Shown here: piece after piece, positions 7,089 to 14,701 of the stretch
Layout of the letters: every line of letters starts with the position of its first letter
Position numbering within the stretch: the stretch's first letter is position 1
Origin: CAWEEP01 sp963808125
GTDB taxonomy: Bacteria > Chloroflexota > Dormibacteria > Aeolococcales > Aeolococcaceae
Direction: 5' to 3'
DNA: 26,058 bases
Assembly (NCBI GenBank): GCA_963808125.1
Contig: CAWEEP010000058.1
Location: 1 to 26,058 of the forward strand
Notes under the pieces: generated by a model
Seen by the model: the letters and a program-made list of their open reading frames with translations, nothing else
The model's database searches: none
Told to the model about the DNA's origin: nothing
Position numbers and translations under genes: made by a program

Positions 7089-8738
7089 ATGGCGAACAAG
7101 CGCCCGGCGGGTCGCGCTCATGGCGGCGACCTGTTCCGTGATGAGGTCAGCTCCGTCCTCGCCGACCTGCAGGGCCTGGCAGAAGAGCTGACACCGGTCG
7201 TTCCCTCCTCCGCGGTGCAGCCCGACGCCGACGCCGGGACCGCCCCGCCGGTGGACCCGGCCACCGAGAAGGCTGCGGTTGCCGAGCCGGCCGCGACACC
7301 GGCGAACGAGGCGGAGTCCGCGCCCTCCCCGGCGGAGGATGCCTGGACCACCGCGCTGCCGATGGACAACGCGGAGACGGTCCCCTCCCCGGCAGCCCGG
7401 CAAGCGGAGTCCATCGCTCCGCCGGCGCCCGCCGAGGCGGCCGAGTTGATGCCCGCCCCCGTCGAGGCCATGCGCGGCGGCGCGTTCTCACCGGGGACAG
7501 ATGCGCTCCCCGTCCCCGCACCCCAGGCAGTGGAGCCGCCGCCCGAGCTGGCGCCCGCCACCGTCGTGGACTTCCCGGAGGCGACGGCGGAACCCGCTCC
7601 ACCTCCGCCTCCTCCGATCGCATGGCAGGCCGAACCCATCTGGCGGACGCGGGAGCGCGTGCCGCTGTCAGCAGCAGGTCCGTGGCCGGCCGCGCCGGTC
7701 CCGCCCCCACCCCCGCCCCCGCCACCGATGCCGACCCCGGCGCCGGTCACGGAGACAGCCCCCGAATCTCCTGGTGGCAGCGTCGAGCCGCCCCGCTTCT
7801 CGCCACCCCCGCCGCTGTTCCGCCCGTTGGCCGCCCGCTGGCCGTCCACACCGCCCGCCAGCCAGGAGACGGCCGTCCCGGTGGCGGATGCCGGCGAGCC
7901 GGCTGTCCCGAACCCGGTCATCGGGCCCTCCGCGGATGAGACCCCGGAGACGACCATGACCGCAGTCCCCGGACCCGCCAACCAACCCTCCCCATCCGAG
8001 GAGGCGGCCCAGGGCTCTGCGGCCGCCGAACCCGGGCTTCCCGCCTCACCCCCCTGGCCCCTGGCGCTCGAGAGCGCCCCGATTCCGCTCCGTATCGAGG
8101 CGTCAGGTCCGGAGCCTGCCGAACTGCGGCCTCCGCTCGCGCCCGCCGGGCAACAGGTCCCCGCGCCAGAGGAGATGGACCTCCCGTCGGAGCCCGGGAT
8201 TGACGCCCCGGAGGCTGCAGCCGCTCCGTCGGCACCGGAAGCCATCGCGGAGGAGGCGGCGGACCGAACGCCGGAGCCCGAGGTCAGGGCGACGGACGAA
8301 GCGGCGGAGCCGGAGACCCGCGCCCCGGAGCCGGCGCCAGCCGCGGAAGGGGAGCGGCTCGCGCTCCCCTCCATGGGGGAAGAGCGGTCCCGCGCCTGGG
8401 GCACGCACCGTCCCCCGGTCACGACGGTGATCGCCTCCGGGTTCCCCCCGGACGGACCGAGGCCGGGGCTCCTCCCCTCCGCCGGCGCGACGGAGACGAC
8501 GCTCGTCTCCAGCCGGCCGTGGACGCTGGCGGCGGCCACGGAGCCACTGCTGCCCCTGACGCCCTCGCCCGCCCGTCCGGGCGCTCCCGCCCATGCCGAG
8601 ACCGCGGGTTCCGAGGCCGCCGCCGCCCGCACCGGCTCGGCGGGGCCGCCCGTGCTCCTCATCGCCGCCGTGATCGCCGTGCTCGTGCTGGCGGCCGCCG
8701 CCATCCTGATCATCCGCCTCCACCTCCTCCACGTCTGA
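7089..8738 (+). CDS. Long Pro/Ala/Glu-rich, probably disordered, tail-anchored membrane protein
   Basis: The 549-residue protein has a short helical N-terminus (LFRDEVSSVLADLQGLAEELTPVV, about 16-39). About 475 residues of low-complexity Pro, Ala, Glu and Ser sequence follow. A single transmembrane helix near 519-541 ends with the short tail RLHLLHV. There is no signal peptide, so the bulk is expected in the cytoplasm (tail-anchored). Two proline runs stand out, one of six and one of nine consecutive Pro (codons near 7708-7734), which normally require EF-P to translate. Its stop is followed one base later by the GTG of the pseudokinase gene, so the two are coupled and may work together at the membrane. 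No catalytic domain is visible. The reading frame is real: codon bias fits and the frame ends in a clear membrane helix. Confidence 0.65.
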   Translation: MANKRPAGRAHGGDLFRDEVSSVLADLQGLAEELTPVVPSSAVQPDADAGTAPPVDPATEKAAVAEPAATPANEAESAPSPAEDAWTTALPMDNAETVPSPAARQAESIAPPAPAEAAELMPAPVEAMRGGAFSPGTDALPVPAPQAVEPPPELAPATVVDFPEATAEPAPPPPPPIAWQAEPIWRTRERVPLSAAGPWPAAPVPPPPPPPPPMPTPAPVTETAPESPGGSVEPPRFSPPPPLFRPLAARWPSTPPASQETAVPVADAGEPAVPNPVIGPSADETPETTMTAVPGPANQPSPSEEAAQGSAAAEPGLPASPPWPLALESAPIPLRIEASGPEPAELRPPLAPAGQQVPAPEEMDLPSEPGIDAPEAAAAPSAPEAIAEEAADRTPEPEVRATDEAAEPETRAPEPAPAAEGERLALPSMGEERSRAWGTHRPPVTTVIASGFPPDGPRPGLLPSAGATETTLVSSRPWTLAAATEPLLPLTPSPARPGAPAHAETAGSEAAAARTGSAGPPVLLIAAVIAVLVLAAAAILIIRLHLLHV

Positions 8739-8739
8739 T

Positions 8740-10212
8740 GTGAGCAGCGACTACGTCGTCGGCACGGCCCTCTCCGCCGGGCTGATCGGCTCGCGCTACG
8801 CAGGCCGCTACCGCCCCAGCGGGCATCCCGTGGCGCTCGAGGAGATCCCCCACGCCCTGCTCAACCGGCCCGACTTCGTCCGCGAGCTGAGCGTGGCCGG
8901 CCGGAGCGCCGCGCGGATCGCCGACCCCCACATCGTGGCGGTGCACGATGTCGTCCGCATCGACGGGCGGCTCTACATCGTCACCGAGCTGGTGCGGGGC
9001 CGCACCCTCGCCACCATGCTGGGCACGGAGACGTCGCTGCCACTGGCGTCGGCGCTCGTGGTCGCCGACTCGGTCCTGGCGGCGCTCGAGGTGGTCCACA
9101 AGGCCGGGATCGTCCATGGGGACGTGTGCCCCGACTGCGTGGGCGTCGAACGGGACGGCTCGGTCCGCCTATCGGGGCTGGGGCTGGCCTCGGCGCTGGC
9201 GGCGGATCCACGGCTCGACGGCTGGCCGGCGGTGGCGCCGCCGGAGGGCGGTTCCCCCAGCGCCGCGGCTGATCTCTTCGCCTGCGGCGTCCTGTTGCGC
9301 GAACTGGTCACCGGACTTCGACCCGAGCAGACCGGTCAGGAAGCCCAACCGGTGGAGGTTGAGGTCCTCATCGCGCGCGCCGTGGCACCGGACCCCGAGC
9401 AGCGGTTCTCCACCGACGCCGAGTTCCGCGCCGAGGTGCAGCGCGTGGCCACCGAGGCCCTCGGACCCAACTGGGAGACGTCGGGCGACCTGGCCGCCAG
9501 GGTGGCACGGCCGCTGGGACTTCAACTCCCGCGCCCGCGCCTCAACCGGACCGTGACGGTCGCGCCGCGCGCCGCCGATACCCGGGTGCCGGCGGACGGG
9601 ATGGACTTCGTCGATCCCTCCTCATCCCCGCCGCCCTGGACGGCACCGTTCCCCGACGGCGGCGTTTTCGTCGAACCTGGATCCCCGCGCACCACCGCCG
9701 GAATGCAGCCGCCCCATACCGGTCCCCCGTACCGGCACCCGCCTCAGAGGCCTCCGGTTCCCATCCGGAGGAGCCGCCGCCGCTGGCCAGTGGTGGTCGC
9801 CGTGCTGGCGGTGCTGCTGGTCGCGGCCACCGCCGCCGCCGTGCTGGTGGGACCGCTCTCTTCTCTGACCGCGAGCTCTGGGCCGCTCAGGGTCGGCGAC
9901 GACCTCCGCCTCGCGGCGCGGCCGTCCGGCACCGGGGGATGCGATACCACCTTCACCTTCACCGCCACAGCAACCGTCAGTGGGACCGGGACCCTGGTCT
10001 ACCGGTGGGAGCAGGTGCAGGCGGGAAGCGCGACCGAGGAGGCCGAGTACTCCGTGCACGTCGGCCCCAACGACGGCTCCCTGGGCCTCACCCGCACCTG
10101 GTCCTTCACCGGCACCGCCGCGACCCAGGGCGCAATGACCTTCCGCATCCTCTCCCCGCAGTCGCAGGCGGCGTCGGTGACGGTCCGCTACGTCTGCGCC
10201 TCGGGGGCCTGA
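8740..10212 (+). CDS. Membrane protein-kinase-like protein (probable pseudokinase) with extracellular beta domain
   Basis: The 490-residue protein has three parts. Residues ~1-240 resemble a PknB-type Ser/Thr kinase: PHIVAVHDVV, YIVTELVRGRTLATML, a catalytic-loop equivalent HGDVCPDCVGV near 125 and VAPPEG as the APE region. Key residues are altered: the VAIK lysine position is Glu34 (PVALEEIP), the glycine-rich loop is not recognisable, the metal-binding Asn of the loop is Cys, and DFG is SGLG. A Pro-rich linker leads to a membrane helix (~349-372). The last ~105 residues are Thr/Ser-rich beta-strand sequence bounded by two cysteines (GGCDTTF and RYVCAS), like an Ig-type fold outside the cell. 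It is coupled to the Pro-rich gene upstream. A signalling or scaffolding role at the envelope is likely; kinase activity is doubtful. Confidence 0.75.
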   Translation: MSSDYVVGTALSAGLIGSRYAGRYRPSGHPVALEEIPHALLNRPDFVRELSVAGRSAARIADPHIVAVHDVVRIDGRLYIVTELVRGRTLATMLGTETSLPLASALVVADSVLAALEVVHKAGIVHGDVCPDCVGVERDGSVRLSGLGLASALAADPRLDGWPAVAPPEGGSPSAAADLFACGVLLRELVTGLRPEQTGQEAQPVEVEVLIARAVAPDPEQRFSTDAEFRAEVQRVATEALGPNWETSGDLAARVARPLGLQLPRPRLNRTVTVAPRAADTRVPADGMDFVDPSSSPPPWTAPFPDGGVFVEPGSPRTTAGMQPPHTGPPYRHPPQRPPVPIRRSRRRWPVVVAVLAVLLVAATAAAVLVGPLSSLTASSGPLRVGDDLRLAARPSGTGGCDTTFTFTATATVSGTGTLVYRWEQVQAGSATEEAEYSVHVGPNDGSLGLTRTWSFTGTAATQGAMTFRILSPQSQAASVTVRYVCASGA

Positions 10213-10220
10213 GGGGAGGC

Positions 10221-11538
10221 TCAGGAGGCGGAACGGTCCGCGGTGGCCTCAAGGAGTGCCGCCCCCTGCTCCTGCGGGCCGACGAAGGCCAGCCGGACGG
10301 AGTTGAGACCGGCGCAGATCCTCTCGGCGACGCGGTGCACCTCCGCGGCGGTCACCCGGGAGATCGCCGCAGCGCGTTCGTCGGGGGTCTCCAGCGGCAG
10401 GCGCGCGCGCCAGCGGGTGCCGTAGTAGCGGGCGCTGGCCATGGCCGTCTCGGTGGAGCGCAGCAGGCGGCCCGTCATGGCTGACTTCGCGGCGACCAGC
10501 TCCGTCTCCGGGACCCGGCGCGCGGCGAGCTTGCGCAACTCGCGGAAGGAGAGGCGAACCGTCTTGACCGCATCCTTGGGCCTGGTGCCGGTGGCGATGA
10601 CGAAGACGCCGGTATCCTCGTAGCTCTCGTGGTGGGCGAAGATCGAGTAGGCGAGGCCGTTGCGCTCGCGGACGGTGTGGAACAGCCGCGAGGACATGCC
10701 GCCACCCAGGATGTAGGTCATCACCGACAGGGCCGTCCGGTCCTCGTCGAGGGTCGGGATGCCGGGGAGGGCCAGCGCCATCTTGATTTGGGGCTCCTCG
10801 TCGGGAGTTGGGGTGCGCACGTTGCCGACGAATCTCTCGCCCTGCCCCCAGAGGGCGGTCGCCCTGGGCCTCGGTTCGGCGGTGGGGACGTCGCGCAGCA
10901 GCGCCTCGGCGCGCTCGGAACTCGAGGACGGCGCCACCGGCCACCGTGAGGCACATGGATCGCGGTGCATAGAAGGAGCGGTGGTACTCGAGAAGCTGGT
11001 CCCGCGTCGCCTTCTCGATCACCGCCGGGAATCCCGCGGCCGACCAGGAGAGCGGCTGATCCCCGCCGAACGTCACCGTCCCCAGCCGGTCCCAGATCCA
11101 ACCGTCGGGGTCGGAGAGCCGGGCGGAGACCTCCTGGAGGACGACGTTGCGCTCGCGCTCCACCTCCTCGGCCACGAAGAGAGGGCGGCTCAGCATGTCG
11201 GTGATGATGTCCGCCAGCTCGAACATGGCCGTCGCCGGGCCCTCGGCGTAGTAGGCGACCTCCTCGGTGTCGGTGTAGGCGTTGGTGGACGCCCCCAGCC
11301 GGTCGATCTCCCGGGTGATCTGCTTGGTGGTGGGCCGGTGCTGGGTGCCCTTGAAGAACATGTGCTCCAGGTAGTGCGCGAGGCCGGAGGTCTCCGCAGT
11401 CTCGTCGCGCGAGCCGGCCCGGACGATCAGGAAGACCCCGATGTTGCGGCTGGCGGACGGCACGTTGAGCAGGGTGACCCCGTTCGAGAGCGTGCTGAGC
11501 TGTGGTTCGTACACAGGGGGAATGGGGGGGTTCGTCAT
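10221..11538 (-). CDS. M16 family zinc metallopeptidase, frameshifted
   Basis: This is a processing-peptidase/PqqL-like protein of about 438 residues, the usual length for a single-chain M16B subunit. The inverted zinc motif HXXEH is present as HYLEH (near residue 50), followed by the downstream EVAYYAEG/ELADIITDML region. The C-terminal half has LGGGMSSRLFHTVRERNGLAYSI, the conserved Arg/Tyr substrate segment of M16 proteins. One extra C at about 10918-10922 breaks the frame between VAGGAVLEF and ERAEALLRDV; removing it restores a continuous protein. The ATG at 11538 has TACCCT seven bases upstream and no Shine-Dalgarno. It lies 23 bases after ahcY on the same strand but seems to have its own promoter. 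It converges on the pseudokinase gene with an eight-base gap. Substrate is unknown. Confidence 0.85.
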
Positions 11539-11545
11539 CGCCGAG

Positions 11546-11551
11546 AGGGTA
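11546..11551 (-). promoter_or_regulatory. -10 element of the M16 peptidase gene
   Basis: TACCCT on the minus strand ends seven bases before the ATG at 11538, inside the 23-base gap after ahcY. It suggests an independent leaderless transcript in addition to any read-through. Confidence 0.5.
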
Positions 11552-11561
11552 CCGCGCCGCC

Positions 11562-12842
11562 TCAGGACGTGCCCGATTCCCACGAGGCCAGGTAGTGCTT
11601 CTGCTCCTCGGTGAGCGAGTCGATCTCGATCCCCATGCCGTGCAGCTTGAGGGCGGCGACCTCGCGGTCGATCTCCTCGGGCACGTCGTAGACGCGGGGC
11701 TCCAGTTCGGCGTGGTGGCGGGCGACGTAGGCGGCGCACAGCGCCTGGTTGGCGAAGGACATGTCCATCACCGCGGCGGGATGACCCTCGGCGGCAGCGA
11801 GATTGACCAGCCGTCCCTGGGCGAGGATGTGTACGGTGCGTCCGTCGCGCAGGGCGTACGCCTCGACGAGGCGGCGCGGCTCGGTGACCCCTGAGGACAT
11901 CTCGTCGAGGGCGCCGAGGTTGATCTCGTCGTTGAAGTGCCCGCTGTTGGCGACGATGCAGCCGTCCTTCATGACCTCGAAATGGCGGCGATCGACGACG
12001 TTGATGTCGCCGGTGACGGTGACGATGAAGTCGGCCTGGGGGCGGCCTCAAGCAGCGTCATCACCCGGTAGCCGTCCATGGCTGCCTCCAGGGCGCGCAC
12101 CGGGTCCACCTCGGTGACGACGACGTGGGCACCCAGCCCGTCCGCCCGGTTGGCCAGGCCGCGACCGCACCAGCCATAGCCGCACACCACCAGCGTCTTG
12201 CCGGCGAGGAGGACGTTGGTGGCCCGGATCAGGCCGTCGAGGGTGCTCTGGCCCGTGCCGTAGCGGTTGTCGAACATGTGCTTCGTCATGGCTTCGTTGA
12301 CGGCGATGATGGGGAAGCGCAGCGCCCCCGCCGCCGCCATGGCCCGGAGCCGGATGACGCCGGTGGTGGTTTCCTCGGTGCCGGCGAGGACCTCGGGGAT
12401 GAGATCAGTGCGGTGCTTGTGCAGCTCGGCGACAAGATCCGCGCCGTCGTCCATGGTGAGGTTGGGCCGGTGGTCGAGCACCGCGTTGATGTGCTCGAAG
12501 TAGCGCTTGCTGTCCTCGCCGCGGACGGCGAAGGTCGGGATGCCGTGGTGCAGGGCGAGAGCCGCCGCCACGGGGTCCTGGGTGGAGAGGGGATTGCTGG
12601 CGCAGATCCGCACGTCGGCGCCCCCCGCCTTCAGGGCGATGGCGAGGTTGGCCGTTTCGCTGGTGACGTGCAGGCAGGCTCCGAGGCGCAGGCCCTCGAG
12701 CGGCCGCTCCTTCTCGAAACGCCCGCGGATGAGGCCGAGGACCGGCATCTCCCGCGCCGCCCAGGAGATGAGGCGATCGCCGTCATCGGCGAGAGTTCGC
12801 GTCGGCGATGTCGCAGCTCGTGCTGCTGGCGCTGGTGGTCAT
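11562..12842 (-). CDS. ahcY: S-adenosylhomocysteine hydrolase, frameshifted twice
   Basis: The enzyme splits S-adenosylhomocysteine into adenosine and homocysteine in the cytoplasm, using bound NAD. Diagnostic segments are MPVLGLIRGRFEKERPLEGL, HVTSETANLAIALKAGGA, ASNPLSTQDPVAAAL, NEAMTKHMFDNRYGTGQS and the NAD-binding VVCGYGWCGRGLA. After the break come CIVANSGHFNDEIN and the C-terminal YLASW. The restored length of ~426 residues fits the short, archaeal/Thermotoga-like form. One extra base near 12790-12796 separates MTTSASSTSCDIADAN from LADDGDRLISWAARE. One missing G in a run at 12038-12042 separates MTLLEAAP from QADFIVTVTGD. The start at 12842 is chosen for its AGGAG Shine-Dalgarno four bases upstream. 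An essential-type gene with homopolymer breaks is more likely misread than dead. Confidence 0.88.
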
Positions 12843-12893
12843 GGGTCTCCTGCCAATGCGGTGGGGGCGGGCGGGGCGGAGGCCGGCGCCGTG

Positions 12894-12935
12894 ACCCCGG
12901 AGGGGTGCGCGGTGTGCGGCATGGTCCCGGAGGGA
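12894..12935 (-). promoter_or_regulatory. Two tandem hairpins in the ahcY leader
   Basis: Two small perfect hairpins share the same three-base loop: ACCCC-GGA-GGGGT at 12894-12906 and TCCC-GGA-GGGA at 12925-12935 (plus-strand reading). They fall inside the putative 5' leader of ahcY, between TACCAT and the AGGAG Shine-Dalgarno. They may shape translation or be chance GC-rich pairing; they do not fit the SAH riboswitch I know. Confidence 0.3.
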
Positions 12936-12945
12936 ACGGGGCTCG

Positions 12946-12951
12946 ATGGTA
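12946..12951 (-). promoter_or_regulatory. Putative -10 element of ahcY
   Basis: TACCAT on the minus strand lies 103 bases before the ahcY start. It would give a leader of about 95 bases, consistent with ahcY having a Shine-Dalgarno while its leaderless neighbours do not. Confidence 0.35.
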
Positions 12952-13026
12952 CCCGACCGCCATGGCGCCGCCGAGCCTGCGACGCCTCGGGAGGCCACCG
13001 CCCGATCCAGCCTCTCCCTGCGGCGA

Positions 13027-13638
13027 TCAGAAGTGGAGGAGGGAGACGTGCGGGCGCTCGCCGAGAGCTCGCGATCCGGCCAGATCGGAGAGCTCGATGA
13101 GGAAGGCGATGCCGACGATCTCGCCGCCCAGCCGCTCGACCAGGTCCACGGTGGCCCTGGCGGTGCCGCCGGTGGCGAGCAGGTCGTCCACGATGAGGAC
13201 CCGCTGGCCGGGCCGGATGGCGTCGGCGTGGACCTCCAGCACTGCTTCGCCGTACTCGAGGGCGTAGGCGGCGGAGATGGTGGCGTGCGGCAGCTTGCCC
13301 TTCTTGCGAACCGGGACGAAGCCGGCACCGAGCAGGTAGGCGACTGCCCCGCCGAGGACGAAGCCACGGGATTCGACCCCGGCGACGACCTCGACGCCGG
13401 CATGGCGGTAGGCGTCGACCAGGCCGTCGATGGCCGCCTTGAAAGCCCCGGCATCCCTCAGCAGGGTGGTGATGTCGCGGAAGAGAACCCCCTCGCGGGG
13501 GAAGTCGGGGATCTCCCTGACCAGGGCGCGCAGGCGCTCGCGGAGTTCCTCGGGCATCCCCGGGAGGCCTGCTCCAGAGCGCGGGGCGGAAGGGGTGGTC
13601 AGGGGCTCGCCGGCGGTGTGATCGGAGCGGTCTGCCAT
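13027..13638 (-). CDS. apt: Adenine phosphoribosyltransferase
   Basis: This 203-residue enzyme makes AMP from adenine and PRPP in the cytoplasm. Features of the family are IPDFPREGVLFRDITTLL, the adenine-site GVESRGFVLGGAVAYLLGAGFVPVRKKGKLP and the PRPP motif VLIVDDLLATGGTA, followed by GIAFLIEL. The first ~27 residues are a low-complexity extension not found in most APTs. The ATG at 13638 is supported by TAGGAT nine bases upstream; Met28 (MPEELRERL) is the alternative start and would give a typical ~176-residue enzyme. It lies 184 bases upstream of ahcY on the same strand, and the putative ahcY promoter lies between them. APT, AhcY and adenosine kinase together form an adenine/adenosine recapture set. 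Confidence 0.9.
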   Translation of the reverse strand: MADRSDHTAGEPLTTPSAPRSGAGLPGMPEELRERLRALVREIPDFPREGVLFRDITTLLRDAGAFKAAIDGLVDAYRHAGVEVVAGVESRGFVLGGAVAYLLGAGFVPVRKKGKLPHATISAAYALEYGEAVLEVHADAIRPGQRVLIVDDLLATGGTARATVDLVERLGGEIVGIAFLIELSDLAGSRALGERPHVSLLHF

Positions 13639-13647
13639 CGGTGGGGC

Positions 13648-13653
13648 ATCCTA
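13648..13653 (-). promoter_or_regulatory. -10 element of apt
   Basis: TAGGAT on the minus strand lies nine bases before the ATG at 13638, with no Shine-Dalgarno in between. Confidence 0.45.
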
Positions 13654-13693
13654 GCGCGGGCTCCGCCCCGCCTGCCGGGGCCGCTGGAGCGAT

Positions 13694-13733
13694 TGCTACA
13701 CTGGCGCGTCGACCTTGTCCAGACCGTGTAGCA
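13694..13733 (+). promoter_or_regulatory. Promoter and inverted repeat of the polysaccharide-export operon
   Basis: TACACT at 13697-13702 is a good -10 hexamer and leaves a leader of about 45-50 bases before the ATG at 13755. It is embedded in an inverted repeat: TGCTACAC (13694-13701) and GTGTAGCA (13726-13733), perfect over eight bases with a 24-base spacer. The second half lies in the transcribed leader, so the repeat could be a repressor operator over the promoter or an RNA stem. Confidence 0.45.
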
Positions 13734-13754
13734 GACCCACTTCTGACGTGAACC

Positions 13755-14699
13755 ATGTCCGCCACCACTGACGGACGGTTGCCGGCCTCAGGGGCCGCGG
13801 TTCCGCGGCAGCCCAGCGCCTTCGAGCACTACCGGCATCTGACGCTGGAGCTCGCCATCACCCAGTTCAAGCTCCGCTACACGAAGTCGGCCCTCGGTTA
13901 CGCCTGGTCGCTGCTGAAGCCGGCGATGCTCTTCGGCATCACCTACGTCATCTTCGTCGACCTCTTTCATGTCGAGGACGGCACGCCGTACTACGGCATT
14001 CAGTTACTGCTCGGCATCGTCACCTGGACCTTTTTCGCCGAGTGCACCGCGGCGTCGATGCAGGCCATCGCCGGGGCAGGTGGGCTGATCCGCAAGGCCT
14101 ACTTCCCGCGCTCCATCCTGGTCATCGCGGCGTCGCTCTCCTCAGTGTTCACCTTCCTCATCAACCTGACGCTGGTGACGATCATCGCCGTGCTCATCCA
14201 CCAGATCGACTTCGGCATCCGCATGCTCGCGGTCATCCCGCTGCTCATCGAGCTCTACCTGCTGGTGCTGGGAATCTCGCTGTTCCTCTCCGCGCTCTTC
14301 GTGCAGTTCCACGACGTGGGCCATATCTGGGAGGTGCTCATGCAGCTCCTCTTCTACGGATCCGGCGTGATGTTCAGCCTGACCTACGTGCTGCAGCGCG
14401 CAGGCCTGGCCCATCGCCCGGGAACGCCGACCGCCGCGCCGCACTTCCTCTGGGCGGCTCTGCTCCTCGCCGCCAATCCCATCATGCAGATCATCGAGGA
14501 TCTCCGCCACGCGCTGGTGACACCGGTGGCGCCGTGGACGGAATCGGTGGTGACCGGCCATCTCGCCGCGTTCGGCCAGACGCACCCCCTCAACGGATCG
14601 CTGCTGCTGCCGGTGCCGTTCGTGCTGGTGTTCCTGGTCTTGGCGGCGGGCGCCCTCACCTTCCGCGCGCGAGCTCGGACGTTCGCCGAGGACCTCTGA
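13755..14699 (+). CDS. ABC-2 type permease for polysaccharide export (Wzm-like)
   Basis: The 314-residue integral membrane protein has about six hydrophobic segments, as in the ABC-2 permeases that export O-antigen, teichoic acid or other lipid-linked glycans. The N-terminal motif QFKLRYTKSALGYAWSLLKP and the segment IRKAYFPRSILVIAASLSS are hallmarks of Wzm/TagG-type subunits. A loop between membrane helices carries RAGLAHRPGTPTAAPH. The ATPase gene starts two bases after its stop, so permease and ATPase are co-translated and should form one transporter. The promoter at 13697 drives the operon. The exported polymer is unknown; the neighbouring glycosyltransferases suggest a surface polysaccharide assembled on a lipid carrier. 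Confidence 0.88.
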   Translation: MSATTDGRLPASGAAVPRQPSAFEHYRHLTLELAITQFKLRYTKSALGYAWSLLKPAMLFGITYVIFVDLFHVEDGTPYYGIQLLLGIVTWTFFAECTAASMQAIAGAGGLIRKAYFPRSILVIAASLSSVFTFLINLTLVTIIAVLIHQIDFGIRMLAVIPLLIELYLLVLGISLFLSALFVQFHDVGHIWEVLMQLLFYGSGVMFSLTYVLQRAGLAHRPGTPTAAPHFLWAALLLAANPIMQIIEDLRHALVTPVAPWTESVVTGHLAAFGQTHPLNGSLLLPVPFVLVFLVLAAGALTFRARARTFAEDL

Positions 14700-14701
14700 A
14701 C

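Noticed and set aside
7118..8713. A 531-codon minus-strand frame opposite the Pro/Ala-rich gene
   Set aside because: Its translation is a Gly/Ser/Ala low-complexity mirror of the Pro/Ala sequence. The plus-strand frame has a promoter, a terminal membrane helix and tight coupling to the next gene.
12843..13026. A possible SAH riboswitch upstream of ahcY (a CGAGG...AGGCTCG-like segment near 12970-12990, minus strand)
   Set aside because: The P1-like pairing is present but the internal hairpin and the pseudoknot partner are missing. The segment also lies upstream of the likely promoter, so it would not be transcribed with ahcY.
14042..14701. A long N-terminal extension of the Wzt-like gene back to 14042
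   Set aside because: The extension lies wholly within the permease gene in another frame and has Arg/Pro/His-rich noncoding-like composition. GTG 14702 gives the normal ATPase N-terminus.
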